Shown here in pieces: positions 31,784 through 42,784 of a stretch of 64,000 nt of DNA (within the stretch, counting starts at the first letter, position 1; every line of letters begins with the position of its first letter). A program made the translations under genes and the position numbers. Source of the stretch: Neostethus bicornis (lineage: Eukaryota > Chordata > Actinopteri > Atheriniformes > Phallostethidae); the NCBI GenBank assembly GCA_902685375.1, contig LR738542.1, positions 30,429,817-30,493,816 of the forward strand, read 5' to 3'. Below the pieces are notes generated by a model. It saw only the letters and a program-made list of their open reading frames with translations, did not search any database and had not been told where the DNA came from.

Positions 31784-32264
31784 GATGGTTTGAAAGAGGT
31801 GTGAAGGAAGCCATCTTGGTGATGAAAGAGAATCCCTCACTGAATCGGACTGGAGGCGTTAGATACATTCTGCCCGGGATTTACAGCAGCATTCTGAAAC
31901 CATGGACTAAAGATGACACATCGTGACCCAGATTCACGCCTCTCGTTAGCAGGAATTTCTATTCACTAGGCTTTTAGCACTATTATAATAGGGTTCGTTT
32001 ACTGGTCTGTGGCTACAATAGGAGCCATTCACGGCCATCATAGGTAACACAGGCTCATTGGTCGAGCCCTTCTTTACTATTTTTTACCTTTTACTTAGAT
32101 TAGTATAAATAGATCCAGTTTTCAGTCCATTTCATTCAGATTGAAAATGATTTCCGGATGGAAGTCGAAACGTCTTGATCAAAAATGAAACTGTCCAGAA
32201 GACTTTTTTGAAACTTTTTCTACTATGGATCACTCCTGGATGAATGAGGGACTACACGGACTTG
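31784..32264 (+). mobile_element. Penelope-like element 3' end, 5'-truncated, with TSD
   Basis: The first 48 codons (31783-31926) encode a GIY-YIG-endonuclease C terminus (GWFERGVKEAI, NPSLNRTGGVRY) ending at TGA 31924-31926. The ~340 bp 3' UTR includes TTTCCGGATGGAAGTCGAAA and ends near GGATGAATGAGGGACTACAC. Flanked by TTGCATCACTGAAAG at 31769-31783 and 32265-32279 (15 bp, perfect). A second tail copy lies at ~53640-53790 on the minus strand. Confidence 0.82.
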
Positions 32265-32279
32265 TTGCATCACTGAAAG

Positions 32280-32975
32280 TAAATTAGTAATGCCAGCAAA
32301 GCTTTACAAGGAAAGAAAATCTAAGAATTGTACAGTTTGTATTTCAATTTCTATCCAATTTTGACCAGAGGAAATACAAGTCTGACCACTTTTTGATCTC
32401 ATATCGAGGATAAATCTTGCTCTCAAGTCCAGAACCAAACATTTATTTGAATTATTTGATAAATCTGACAACCCTGTGTTCTCCCGAATATCAATTTTTT
32501 AGTTAAGGATTTTAAAAAAGCCATCTTTTTCAAAAAAGAAAACTCAAATTTGTCTACATTCTAAAATGAAGAAAAAAATAACAGAGGCGAGGTTAAAAAT
32601 CCACCCAAGGTTTTAATTTGTGAAAGGTCATATTAAAATGATGTTTCTTGATAAGCTTTATTCCAGTAGATTATGAATTAAAACATCTCTGTAAAGGTTG
32701 CAGACTTCTGTTCCACATTTTAAAATGTGGCAGCAAATTCAAATCTTTTGACATTTTTCTGGTTAAATTGAAATACACATTAAACACTGACATAAAAAAA
32801 CCTGCAACTATCTCTTTCATTTAAATTCACTGCAAATTGATATTAAAAAACTTATTAGAAAGTGAGTTTTTTTTCCCACAATGAGAAGTTTTGATAAATT
32901 CCACCTATTAATATAAATTTTTAGGTCTATTTTTTTAACAAATATCCAAATACTCAAAATGACTTTTACCTGCAA
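32280..32975. other. Unassigned AT-rich sequence
   Basis: Nothing recognised. Confidence 0.4.
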
Positions 32976-32980
32976 ACTAG

Positions 32981-34105
32981 TGACATGACGTGGATGCAGG
33001 TGGAAGGTGATATGACCCGACCCAAAAGGTATGACCCGACACCGGAGGGGAAGACAGGCTGACTATTAAAAGGCACTGCACAAAGACCTTCAGGTGTCTA
33101 AAATCAGGCAAATGAGGGACAGCCCCGGGTTCCATCTGGTGGTAGGCGAGGGAACCATGACAGTACCTCCCCCTCAATGACCACTCGAGGGGGCCAAGGA
33201 TCTTGTTGCATGGCTTGACATCGCTTGACATGGTGTGGCTTGACGTAGCTTGACATGGCGTGACTCGGCGCACGACCCGGGCTGGGGCTTTTGCAGCAAT
33301 CCTGCAAACCTCTGTCCGCTGGGTCCGTTCATGATCGGGTCATTCTGTCGTGATGAGGAATGTTGGAGGAATGTCATAAAGTTATTGTTCAAAATGTATA
33401 TTATGGTCAGGCAGCCAGGAAAACTTGGCTGGGATGGAAGGTATGACCCAACAGCTGAAGGGAAGACAGGCTGCCTGTTTAAAGGCAGCTGTAAAAAAAA
33501 AAACCTTCAGGTGTCTAAAATCAGGCAAATGAGGGAAGGTCCCTGGTTCAATCTGGTGGTAGGCGAGGGAACCGTGACAATACTTCCCCCTCAATGACCA
33601 CCTCGAGGTGTTCAAGGATCTTGTGGCATAGCTGACGTGGCCTTACTCCTTGCGCGACCTGGGCAAGGGCTTTTGCAGCAATCCTAGGAAAGGGCTTTTG
33701 CAGCAATCCTGGGCAGGGGCTTTTGCAGCAATCCTGGATAGGTCTAAGACCTCTGTCCGCTGGGTCCGTTCATGACCAGGTCATTCTGTCGTGATGTGCA
33801 ATGCTGGTGGAAGGAGGAGGACCCAATTGCAGGACAAGAAACATGAGTTATTGAATGAAGGTGTCCAGTATTGCTGTAAACGAAACACATGGATCAGTGA
33901 AAATGTCGTGAAGTTATTGTTCAAAATGTATTTCATGGTCAGGCAGCCAGGAAGACTTGGCTGGGATGGAAGGTCCGACCCGACACCTAAAGAGAAGACA
34001 GGCGGCCTATTTAAAGGCAGCTGCACAGTCCTTCAGGTGTCTAAAATCAGGCAAATGAGGGAGGGCCCCAAATTCCCTCTGGTGGTGGACAAGGGAACCA
34101 TGACA
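32981..34105 (-). mobile_element. Compound gypsy-like element with three LTRs (family L)
   Basis: Order on the plus strand: LTR 32981-33162, internal 33163-33345, LTR 33346-33579, internal 33580-33786, LTR 33787-34105, all in minus orientation. The outer flanks are a perfect 5 bp TSD, ACTAG at 32976-32980 and 34106-34110, so the whole array descends from one insertion. The LTRs carry different internal deletions (182, 234 and 319 bp). Each internal piece keeps the sequence after the primer-binding site and a gag-like start (MNGPSGQRF at 33331-33305 on the minus strand), but no pol. Confidence 0.85.
33666..33740. repeat. Three 25-bp tandem units
   Basis: GGGCTTTTGCAGCAATCCT recurs three times in the second internal segment of the compound element, and once in the first (~33284). 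Confidence 0.85.
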
Positions 34106-34110
34106 ACTAG

Positions 34111-35490
34111 AGTTTCTATAAGATAAAAAACAAGTAACCTTTGGGAAGCAGGAGTACTGTAACTTTTAACTGATTTGAATTAGGTTTTTTTTCTTTAAAT
34201 GTCTTGAAATAACTTTTGTTGTAAAACTAAACCAGGTCTGATTGAAAAGAGCTGGAAGTGGCTTTACGGAGAGATACTGTATTTTCTGATTCCGATGTGA
34301 CCTTTAGGAATTAGATGATGTCGCAGCTTAATGTGCTCCAGCTTCATCTTGTCATGTTTCTTCCTCCATCTCGCTCTTTGCTGATGAATCCTCCTGCGAA
34401 CCAACGTTAAACTCACACACATGGAAACATACATAAATATAACCAGATTCTTCCTTCACAGTCTCCAAAGCTTTGACTATTTTTATATATCTTGCAATGA
34501 ACAGAGTCAGATTCAAATCTCGTTTTGATTTATTTTTCATATGAATAACGACGACCAGCGATGTCTTCCATGATTCTAATTCATGTGGGAAAATAGATCT
34601 AGATTTCTGGGTGATACATTTTTAACAGTGCCAACACAAGAATTACGACGTAATCCATCCCGCAACGTGTGACATCGGTGAAAGAAAAGCAACACTATTA
34701 TCCACTGGACATTTTTTCATCTGCATTCGCATATTTTAAAGCTTGCAGGCTCATGTTGACCTCCAAAGAAGGGTCATTAAAATAAACCAAGATTAATTAC
34801 TTGCAATCGTAAAGAAACAGGCTCCATGACTTATGAAAATGCATTTAATTACAATAATACCCTGCGAGGCACCCTAACAACTCCCAGCTGCCTCTTGGCT
34901 AACTCATTTAGCATAACCATAACGAAATAAAAGATGGATGCTAATATTCAATTCATGCCATTCAGTGTTCATTATGTTAATCTATCTCATGCACGGCCAA
35001 AGAAATGGGAGCTGTGATTTTTTTTCTCAGTGTCGCCATGAGAAAAAGACAAAATGACATGTTCAGTATTCAGTAACAATAAACAGGTGGATTTTAGGCC
35101 AAAGGAGTTTGAATTGACGTTTGGATGGTGTGTGACCTTTCTGCTGATCTGTCCCTGGGTGTGAATAGCAAGTGCATTGATTCCTGTTTTACTGTAACAG
35201 TACAACAGGAACCTGGCTCCATGTGAAACCATACAAAGCGACATAAGTGTGAGAATCGATGCCTTACCTTAAACATCTACTGCTTTGGCCTGAATGTTTA
35301 TGGAAAAAATACCGAAAACATCCTCGAATGTTACTTTAAACTCAATTTAACACACGGACTGCAGCGGCCATCTATTTGACTGCACATCACTTCTATTTTA
35401 TCAAGTATTTTTTGTTTTCTAAAAGTGAACATTGCAAAATTTATAAGCATTTTATCTCCTCTTACTGGGGCGTGGCAACTGGGAGGAAGT
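34111..35490. other. Unassigned
   Basis: No exon or repeat recognised. Positions ~34830-34990 (AATGCATTTAATTACAATAAT, GCTAATATTCAATTCATGCC) look like candidate conserved noncoding sequence. Confidence 0.35.
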
Positions 35491-35499
35491 GTGCATTGC

Positions 35500-35534
35500 C
35501 ATAGCAACAACTTCTGCGGGAAGTTGTTGCTATG
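35500..35534. repeat. 15-bp perfect hairpin
   Basis: CATAGCAACAACTTC (35500-35514), a 5 nt loop, then GAAGTTGTTGCTATG (35520-35534). Confidence 0.9.
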
Positions 35535-36239
35535 TTACTATGGCAACAAGCACATTCCTATGGCCACACATATGTGTGCATGTTTATTTTTGTGAAGAGA
35601 GACAAGGAGGACTCTGACGCCATCACAGAAACATTTTAGAAGGGTTGAGTAAGATCATATTGAAGAGAGTAAGAAAATTTTTGTCTGAATAAAGTCAGCC
35701 ATGTTTTCTAGATAAGTCTTGAAAGTTCAGGTTAACATATTAGAATATGGCCTGTTGCCGATATAGAACAAGGACATTTTTAAAGCAGCAGCGCAAAATG
35801 CAAAAAAAAGTAGGCTATTGACAAATTAGATCATTTTACTTCGGTGTTTGCTTTTTTATTCTAGGTTTTACAAATATTCAACATTTTATCATTATTATTA
35901 CTTTAAAAATTGAGTGGTGTAAAAGTTTATTTATGCAAAATAGCAGCGCAAAACATCAATAATTACAAAAGCGTCACATTGACGGTCATGGCGCTTGCAT
36001 GCAGATTTAGAACGCAGCGGTCCTAGTGTTAACTAAAGGAGGACAAGAGGTGAATAGATCGACAGGTTATGGATGATGGAACAGTACAAAAAGTAAAAAA
36101 AAAATATATCAAGTTGAATACACTCTGTATCCCGAACTCCACCCTCACCCACCCCCCAAAAGGCCAAAACACACTCATCCCTTAGAAAAAAAAAAGACAG
36201 AGAGAGAAAGGAAGAGAGAGAGAGAAAAAAACAGAGTAC
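35535..36239. other. Unassigned, ending in a purine-rich tract
   Basis: A GAGA/AGAGAGAG-rich stretch at ~36190-36235 follows unassigned sequence. The T-rich open frame opposite it is not a gene. Confidence 0.4.
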
Positions 36240-36560
36240 CATGACAATCCGCCATGCAAGCGCTCAGTCATCCTCCAGACTGTGAGGAAACGACAAGGTG
36301 TCCATATAGTGGAAAAAAGGACCCCAGGTTATGCGAAATGCCTTAAGCAAACCTTTAAGTGAGCACCTTAGATTAGAAAAGAGATTAGAAAGTACCTCAT
36401 GCACCCAGCGGACATGCGAAGGGGGACGGGGAAGCTTCCAGTTTAGTGGGACCAGCCTGTGTGCCAACAAGTTGGTGAATGCCATGTCCCTACTCAATCC
36501 ACTCGGCATGTCAAAAGGAACACCAAATATTACAGACATGGGATTTGCTGTGACCGGGGT
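36240..36560 (-). mobile_element. L1-like LINE ORF2 C-terminal fragment
   Basis: The minus-strand frame 36264-36539 includes LLAHRLVPLNWKLP, WVHEVLSN and WGPFFHYMDTL. This follows the pattern of the C terminus of vertebrate L1 ORF2 (residues after the RT, ending in a W-x-P-F-x-x-Y block). Truncated at both sides. Assignment from pattern memory only. Confidence 0.5.
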
Positions 36561-37047
36561 TGTAGATACTTTGTACGTGCTGGTTCACGTGTGACATATG
36601 GAACGGAAATGGTGTCAGCTCAGGATTTAAAGAGTGATTGTTTGCATTATTGTAAAGAATAAACACTTTAAATGAAGTAAACTTGTCTGCTGTATATGAA
36701 CAACAAGCATTAATGATGGGATTCCTGACATTTTGATATTTTTGTAGTTTATATTTCTTTTTCTGGCCGTGAAACGCTGCAGCTTTTTTTCATCTATTTT
36801 GTTGTTTTTCTCTAAATAATTGAGCACACTGAGTGCACAACTTGCTCACAAATCACTTGCAAAAGCCACTTGTTAATTGTGATAGCGAAAGACCATTAGC
36901 CTTGTCACTAAATTCAGAGATGCCAAGTTTTTGGCTTTATAAAGAGGTAGATTATGTGGTGTGGCCAAAGTGGGAGGGGCTATGTCATGACGTCACACTC
37001 ACCAATAGACAACACCCACTATGAAAGTTGACGTAAAACAAACCGTT
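36561..37047. other. Unassigned
   Basis: Nothing recognised. Confidence 0.4.
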
Positions 37048-37135
37048 CAAAACATGAGAAAGCAACTGGAAAATTGCCAGGTGCTTTCTCATGTTTTGAG
37101 AAAGCACCACAGACGTGGTGTTAAACATGTAACAC
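37048..37135. repeat. Two adjacent strong hairpins
   Basis: First: CAAAACATGAGAAAGCA (37048-37064) pairs with TGCTTTCTCATGTTTTG (37082-37098), extended inward by CTGG/CCAG after one mismatch. Second, ~30 nt on: CGTGGTGTTA pairs with TAACACCACG across a 6 nt loop. Confidence 0.9.
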
Positions 37136-37139
37136 CACG

Positions 37140-39090
37140 ATCGTGGTTACCACCTAGCTGAAGTATCAGTACGCAGAGGAATTACCGCCAGGAATACACC
37201 TCTGTACTGCTTGTTCACGCTTTGTTTTGCTCTCGCACATAAGCTGTCACGTGACCAAAGTTCCCGGATGTCCAACTTCTTCCATACATTCACCTAAAAC
37301 AATACTAGCAATAGACCATTCAGATCGCTACTAGCAGTTTTCAGATGCACAGCTGCAGCAACATGAGATGCCATGTGCTCAGCCTAATTATATCGAATCA
37401 TATTTATGGAATGCACTAGATTATTCATCATACGGGAGTTTTTTTAACCTTGACAGGTGAGCTTGAGATAGGTCCTAACCGTGGGTGTCTCACGACCAAT
37501 GCGGGAGACCTGGCAAGTCTGCAAATTGTAGAAAGTTTGAAACCGGTGGGCAAATGTGGCATCATGTTAGTTGGAATGCATAGCAGAGCTCCACCACGAC
37601 TAAAAGGGTGTGGCTGACAACAACAACAACAAACCTGGAAACCAATCTCTTGGAAAAAAAATAAGTGTGTCAACAAATAAAATAATGATGCAAAAGTTGA
37701 CCTAAAATGAGGATGCGAATCACACCAATAAAATAGATCAAGAAAGAGACAAGAATTAAAATAAGAAAATGAGACAACAGCAGGGGGTCACAGCAGGAAC
37801 TACTTCTGTCTGCGAAGAACAGACAAGTCTTGCTACAATTTATACACACACCAACACACTGAAAAATAAAAGATGGAGAAAATCTGCCGGGTCTGATAAA
37901 GAGAGCTTTAAATTCGGTGGTAACACCAAACCACGCTACCCTTGATGCATGATTTAAACTGCTGCTACAGTTATGGTGTAGATGAGATTTTTTAATACGC
38001 TTCTGTAACACACCGTAACCTCAATGCATTGGTCCAAATGTTTTATATCAGATATATGTACAGTATAATATTTTTATGTATTTTCTCCATTCTGCGGAAA
38101 TGTGGTCGAAGTAACACCCGTTTCCCTCTCCAGGCATCTTGTGTCACACTTGTTGCAGCACATAAAATGCCCTGCCCTCCATCAGACAAATTTAACCTCC
38201 TCCCAACATGTCCTATTTTTGGCTCCTAGATCAATTGGCATCCTCTGGACTCAGAATTTTCAAACCTGTGAGGGGTGTTTGCCTTTTCTAATTAAAAGAA
38301 AATGCGAGAGAGACGGGAGAAATGATTAGCCTCGACCAAGACTTGATAGAATATACTGATCTCCTAACTAACCCACATAATCACAAACCAGTTGAATTTG
38401 TTTTAGAAATAGAAAAATAGTTTCTGATCTCTGCGGTCTTCAATCCGATGGTTTGCCGCAAATTTGGATTGCCGCCTTTTTCTCCCCCCAAACCTCTCAC
38501 ACTGCCAACGATGAATGAAACGTTCATCATGAAGAGGTTACGGCACCTTGAAAGTAGTTCTTCGTGCAATTTGTGACCTTTCTAAATGCATCCCACCTCT
38601 GCCTGGCTTCCTTCAGTCCGGGGTATCATCAAAGCTCTTGTGCGAAATATTGGACGTACCTCAGTCGGGTGCCGTACAGCTGGGTTAGCACTCGGCAATG
38701 ATCAGTCAGAAAATGTCTGTCCATTTAGCTCAGCAGGTAGTAAGAGTTTCATTTCACTTTCCAATGATTCGTCTTTTCCAAGACTTACGCTTTTGTATGT
38801 CATTCCGCTTCTTGTCAGAGTTAAACTGAAAGTAATGTGACTAACTAACACTTCCCGAGGGGAAAGTGGACATAGAATTACCGTAGCAACTGGTCAGAAA
38901 GTCTTAGTACTGATTTGCCTCATCATCACCTTTTTACAGCCAGCTTAGGGCTGCTTTGATCCCTTTTTTTTCACGCAGCTTAATAGATATTTCACTCAAA
39001 AAGAACTTTATGCATGTTATTTGTTACCATGACAGCAACGACTGTTTGTGTTATGGAGGCAGACAGTTGAAAGCTAACCGTTACTAACTG
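37140..39090. other. Unassigned
   Basis: No exon supported; the open frames at 37670-38011 and 38586-38840 have no recognisable domain. Confidence 0.35.
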
Positions 39091-39401
39091 ACTGTCAGTA
39101 TTCGAAACTGTCAGTTGGTGTTGCACATGAAAGGAGTGTGTATGTTTATTGAAGAAGCTGTCTTGGAATTAAATTTAATTTTTAACTCTACCCTGAGTGT
39201 GGTCTCCCTGCGAAACAGAACCTGCAAAGAAAAATCTATTTGTTACCACTCGGCCACCAGTAACAAATTGGCGTTGTCGGCAGGATAGTAAGAAACTTCA
39301 AGAAAACTTCAACCAGTTTTATGCAGAAATTGGCGTTGTCGGCAGTCGGAAACACCGGTAAGAAACTGGAAACGCCAGTCGGAAATTGGCGTTGTCGGCA
39401 G
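39090..39401 (+). mobile_element. Possible LTR end followed by a tRNA-Ser-like primer-binding site, tandemly repeated
   Basis: After an AATTAAA word and CCTGAGTGTGGTCTCCCTGC, the sequence reads TAACA-AAT-TGGCGTTGTCGGCAGGAT. TGGCGT-GTCGGCAGGAT differs at one base from the complement of a vertebrate tRNA-Ser 3' end. AAATTGGCGTTGTCGGCAG occurs three times (39265-39283, 39327-39345, 39383-39401). Confidence 0.45.
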
Positions 39402-39450
39402 AAAGGAAGGAAGGAAGCAAGGGAGGAAACAAAAAGGAAAGGAAGGAAGG
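39402..39450. repeat. Purine-rich GGAA tract
   Basis: GGAAGGAAGGAAG... interrupted simple sequence. Confidence 0.8.
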
Positions 39451-39887
39451 AATGACAAATGAACAAAAAAGACTTTTATAGGTAGACATGTCTAGAGCTA
39501 GACTTTTTTTTTTTACTGAAACCTGATAACAGCAGTGATATGCAGGTCTGCCTCCCATATGCTCTCACTAATGAGGTCAGATGGAGTCTCACGCTTCTCT
39601 GAGTGGTCCAGCTGCCTTATAATAAGCTCTGTGTTTGTGTATGCTAATGATCTCACGGCTAATAATCTCATTTAGAAAACTGCCATCACTTCACCTTCTC
39701 AGGTAGCTGACTCGTTGCCATGTGTACCTTGAATTTTATCTAGCCGCAGTTAGACATTTTGTGCGGATTTTGGTGGAAAGTGTGAAATAAGTTTTAAAAA
39801 TGTAAAATATTAGTTTGTGCTTGGTAGTTTTTATTTTTTGGTTAAGGTCCTATTTCATGCAAAATAATCTTGTAATGCTTTTTTCGG
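39451..39887. other. Unassigned; conserved-looking stretch
   Basis: Positions 39560-39700 (CTCACTAATGAGGTCAGATGG, TATGCTAATGATCTC, TAATAATCTCATTTAG) are a candidate noncoding conserved element. No exon. Confidence 0.3.
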
Positions 39888-40062
39888 GGGGAGACAGTGG
39901 CTCCATGGTTAAAGTATTCGGCGGTTTGCATACCACTGGGTGCACGTCTAGGGTCTTTGGAAAAGACACCTTTCCCCCTGTTTCTCCCACCATTGGCGCC
40001 ATCATGGGCCGCCTGCTGCGGTGTAGGAGTGCAGCACACAAATTTCCCCGGTGAGGGATGAA
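39888..40062 (+). mobile_element. tRNA-derived SINE, family S1, copy 3
   Basis: GGGGGAGACAGTGGCTCCATGG, GTCTAGGGTCTTTGGAAAAGACACC, CACCATTGGCGCC, TTTCCCCGGTGAGGGATG. The tRNA-like head has a deletion around the B box. Confidence 0.72.
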
Positions 40063-40261
40063 AATATTTTTTTTTTTTCACACCCCAAGATGTGTATTTT
40101 TTCTCCAATGAGGGGAGGTTACCAAAGCATGCCATCCATTTGCCCCTGTTCTGGCCCCTTTGTCAAATGTTAAAACTCAATGTGGCCCGCAAATCAAAAA
40201 GTTCGCCCAACTATAATTTGGACCAATGGTGTAAGATTTTTTTTTTTTCAACACGGGACCT

Positions 40262-40523
40262 AGAGCTAACTAGTCGAGAGGAGCTAGATGGGGTGGTTCG
40301 GGCATCTGGTGAGGATTCCCCCAGAGCGCCTCGTGGGTGAAATGTTTCGGGCACGTCCCACCGGGAGGAGACAAAGGGGTAGACCCCGGACCCGCTGGAG
40401 AGACTACGTCTCACAGCTGGCCGGGGAGAGCCTGGAGGATGCAGCCGGGGTGAGGAAGCCTGGGCTAACCATTTGAGGCTGTTGCCGACCCCGGAACAAG
40501 CGGAATATGATGGAACGGAAAGG
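40262..40523 (+). mobile_element. LINE 3' end, family A, copy 6, with TSD
   Basis: Encodes MGWFGHLVRIPPERLVGEMF and RGRPRTRWRDYVSQLAG, then shifts frame. Ends AGCGGAATATGATGGAACGG. Flanks AACACGGGACCT (40250-40261) and AACATGGGACCT (40524-40535) form a 12 bp TSD with one mismatch. A scrap of the 25.2 kb hAT-like element lies just upstream (~40120-40217). Confidence 0.85.
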
Positions 40524-40535
40524 AACATGGGACCT

Positions 40536-42424
40536 CCTCGTCATTAGATTTGTTAACCAAGCTTTATTAGATCATTTGGTTCCCAGAATCTAAACTAAAA
40601 CTTTCAGCCCCGTAAGCAAAGGGCGTAAGAGTAAGAGTGATTCAGTAAAGTTTTTTTTTTTTTTTTCCACAGATGATGAATCAAGGCTGCCTCCGCCTGA
40701 GGAAAGGTGATACAGAGAACCTTCTGGTAGTTAGAACATGGACGCCATTGACAGAATCGGCTGATTTAGACAAGCTCATTTAAAAAAAAAAGAAAAATCC
40801 ATATTGTGTCATTAAAACGCTCACCCTCAGCTGCCGAGTCAGAACTAATCTGATTGCCTCCACTACAATAAATGACTCCACAACTCATGCTTTTTTTTTT
40901 TTTTTTTTTGACAGAACTGCTCCAGCTGCTTAGCAACCATCAATAACGTCCATTTAGAGACTAAAAAAATGCAAGTTTCAACAAAAAGGAAGTTTCAATT
41001 TTAGAGATTTCGCCTACAAATGGGGCAACGGTATCAGTAGTATCTCAAGAGGTAACACGGATACAAAAAAAATTTATATTAAAGAAATTGAATGTGTATG
41101 AATAGCTTTTATGTGGTCAGTAACATTCCTGCTGCTTCTGTGATGTGAAGAGATGACCCCCTGTTCAGCTCCCTAATGGCCGCCATTCAAGCTGCAGATA
41201 GATACAACTCCAGTCGAATATTTCATTTGGATGTTGGTTCTCTTCTGCTTGTCTTAAGGCCAGAAGCAAAAAACGGCCATGTAACTAAATTACTTTGACA
41301 ACAGTGGTATCGACATTTCTCAAAGCCACGCACGATAAAGTGATTTGAAAGCAGTTTCGTAAGCATGTTTCACTCTCATTTCTGATTGGTGGAAAAAGGC
41401 AAATACAGCAGGTCATCGAGCTGTTGAAACCAGAAAGCTGATTCAGTAAAAACGAAACCAAGTTAAGAGGAAGAAAGTAGAAGAAAGAGACAGAGACTGA
41501 AATGTAGTCAGATGATGTTTACTGTCCCTTACCGTAAGAGCGAAGCTTCGTGTTGGTTTTTTGGCTTCGTTCCCTGCTGCTATTCCATCTTACATTACTC
41601 CTAAATTGCCTGCTTAGTTGAAAAATATAGACAACAACCCATTTCTGGAGGCTGTAATGATGCCGGTGATTAGTTATTTTCCCGTTCATGGGCCTGACCT
41701 ATCACGGAGACGTTGCTGCGTTTTACCGTCCTCTTCGATCAAGGTCCTTTATCCCATTATTCATTTAGTTTTTCCTCTAAGGGAGCTTTCTGGGCTCTCA
41801 TGTGTAGAGATTGGTGTCTGATCGGAGACATCTCTGACTTCATTAGTAAAAGAGTAAAAAGTCTTTGTAGCGAATGGACATCTCCACCTTCCTCTGTGAA
41901 TCCTGTTCCACCCAGTGGAACGAAGGGTCTCATGCAAACTGAATTATACATGACTTAATTAAACACATTGAGAAGTTGATTCAAAAAGCACAAAGGAAAT
42001 GAGATTCCCAACACGAGATGGTCTGCCGTGCCTTCTCGCCATGAGATTAGCCTTGTGTTGTGTGACTGTCACCATAACAAAGCGGAAAGCAAAGAATTGT
42101 GCTGAATTCGGGTTTTTAGCTGAGACGTCTTGGCCATGAGAGCATGGGGGTGAGATTTCTGATTTGCAAGGCAAAGATTTGGAACAGGGGTGTCAAACAA
42201 AACTGGCCTACCAGTGGCCCTGACCCTGTCTGATGTGTCACACAGAAATAAAATGCCCCAAAGCAGCAATCACCTGTTTTAATTGAGGGAAATTATTCCT
42301 AATTAGTTCATATGTCTGCAACTGAACAAATTTCCAGAGTATTCAAATATAATTAACAATTGTTACATATTTTTTAAAGAGCTTCTGCTTGTCTGGATTT
42401 CCACAAACAGAGTGTGCATATAAT
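40536..42424. other. Unassigned, with a MITE scrap
   Basis: T-runs at ~40655 and ~40890. At ~42187-42280, CAGGGGTGTCAAACAAAACTGG begins a short hAT-like MITE fragment. No exon recognised. Confidence 0.35.
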
Positions 42425-42700
42425 TTTTTTTTCCCCTTTGTTTTTCCCCTTAAAGGCCAGAGCAAATCAATTCCCTCCATTCAACCTTGTCTTTGGTAAT
42501 GTCTTCTCTCACACCATCTACTTTCATGTCTTCCTAGAATGCACTCATGAGCTTCTTCTTCGGTCCTCCTCCAGGCCTTCTGTCTGGCAGTTTCAAACTT
42601 AGCAATTTTTTTCCAATATATTCCCTCCCTCCTCTGGACATGTCTGAACCATCTCAGTCTGGCCTTTCCGACTTTATCTCTAAAATTTCTAACAATGAAA
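42425..42700 (-). mobile_element. LINE fragment related to family B, diverged
   Basis: On the minus strand it follows the family-B post-RT order (DKVGKARLRWFRHVQRR-like), with several frameshifts. The plus-strand open frames are incidental. Confidence 0.55.
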
Positions 42701-42784
42701 TATCGCCACTGTACTCATTCCTTTTTCTTATTTTTGCTTTTCGTCAATTGGGTTACTCTCATGTCACCGTGGCAACCCTGCAAA

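Noticed and set aside
32150..32185. A definite hammerhead ribozyme in the Penelope-like tail
   Set aside because: Only a stem-loop and GAAAC-GTC are visible; I could not place a proper CTGANGA core.
39265..39401. A CRISPR array
   Set aside because: Only three units at unequal spacing in a eukaryotic context; an LTR leader explains them better.
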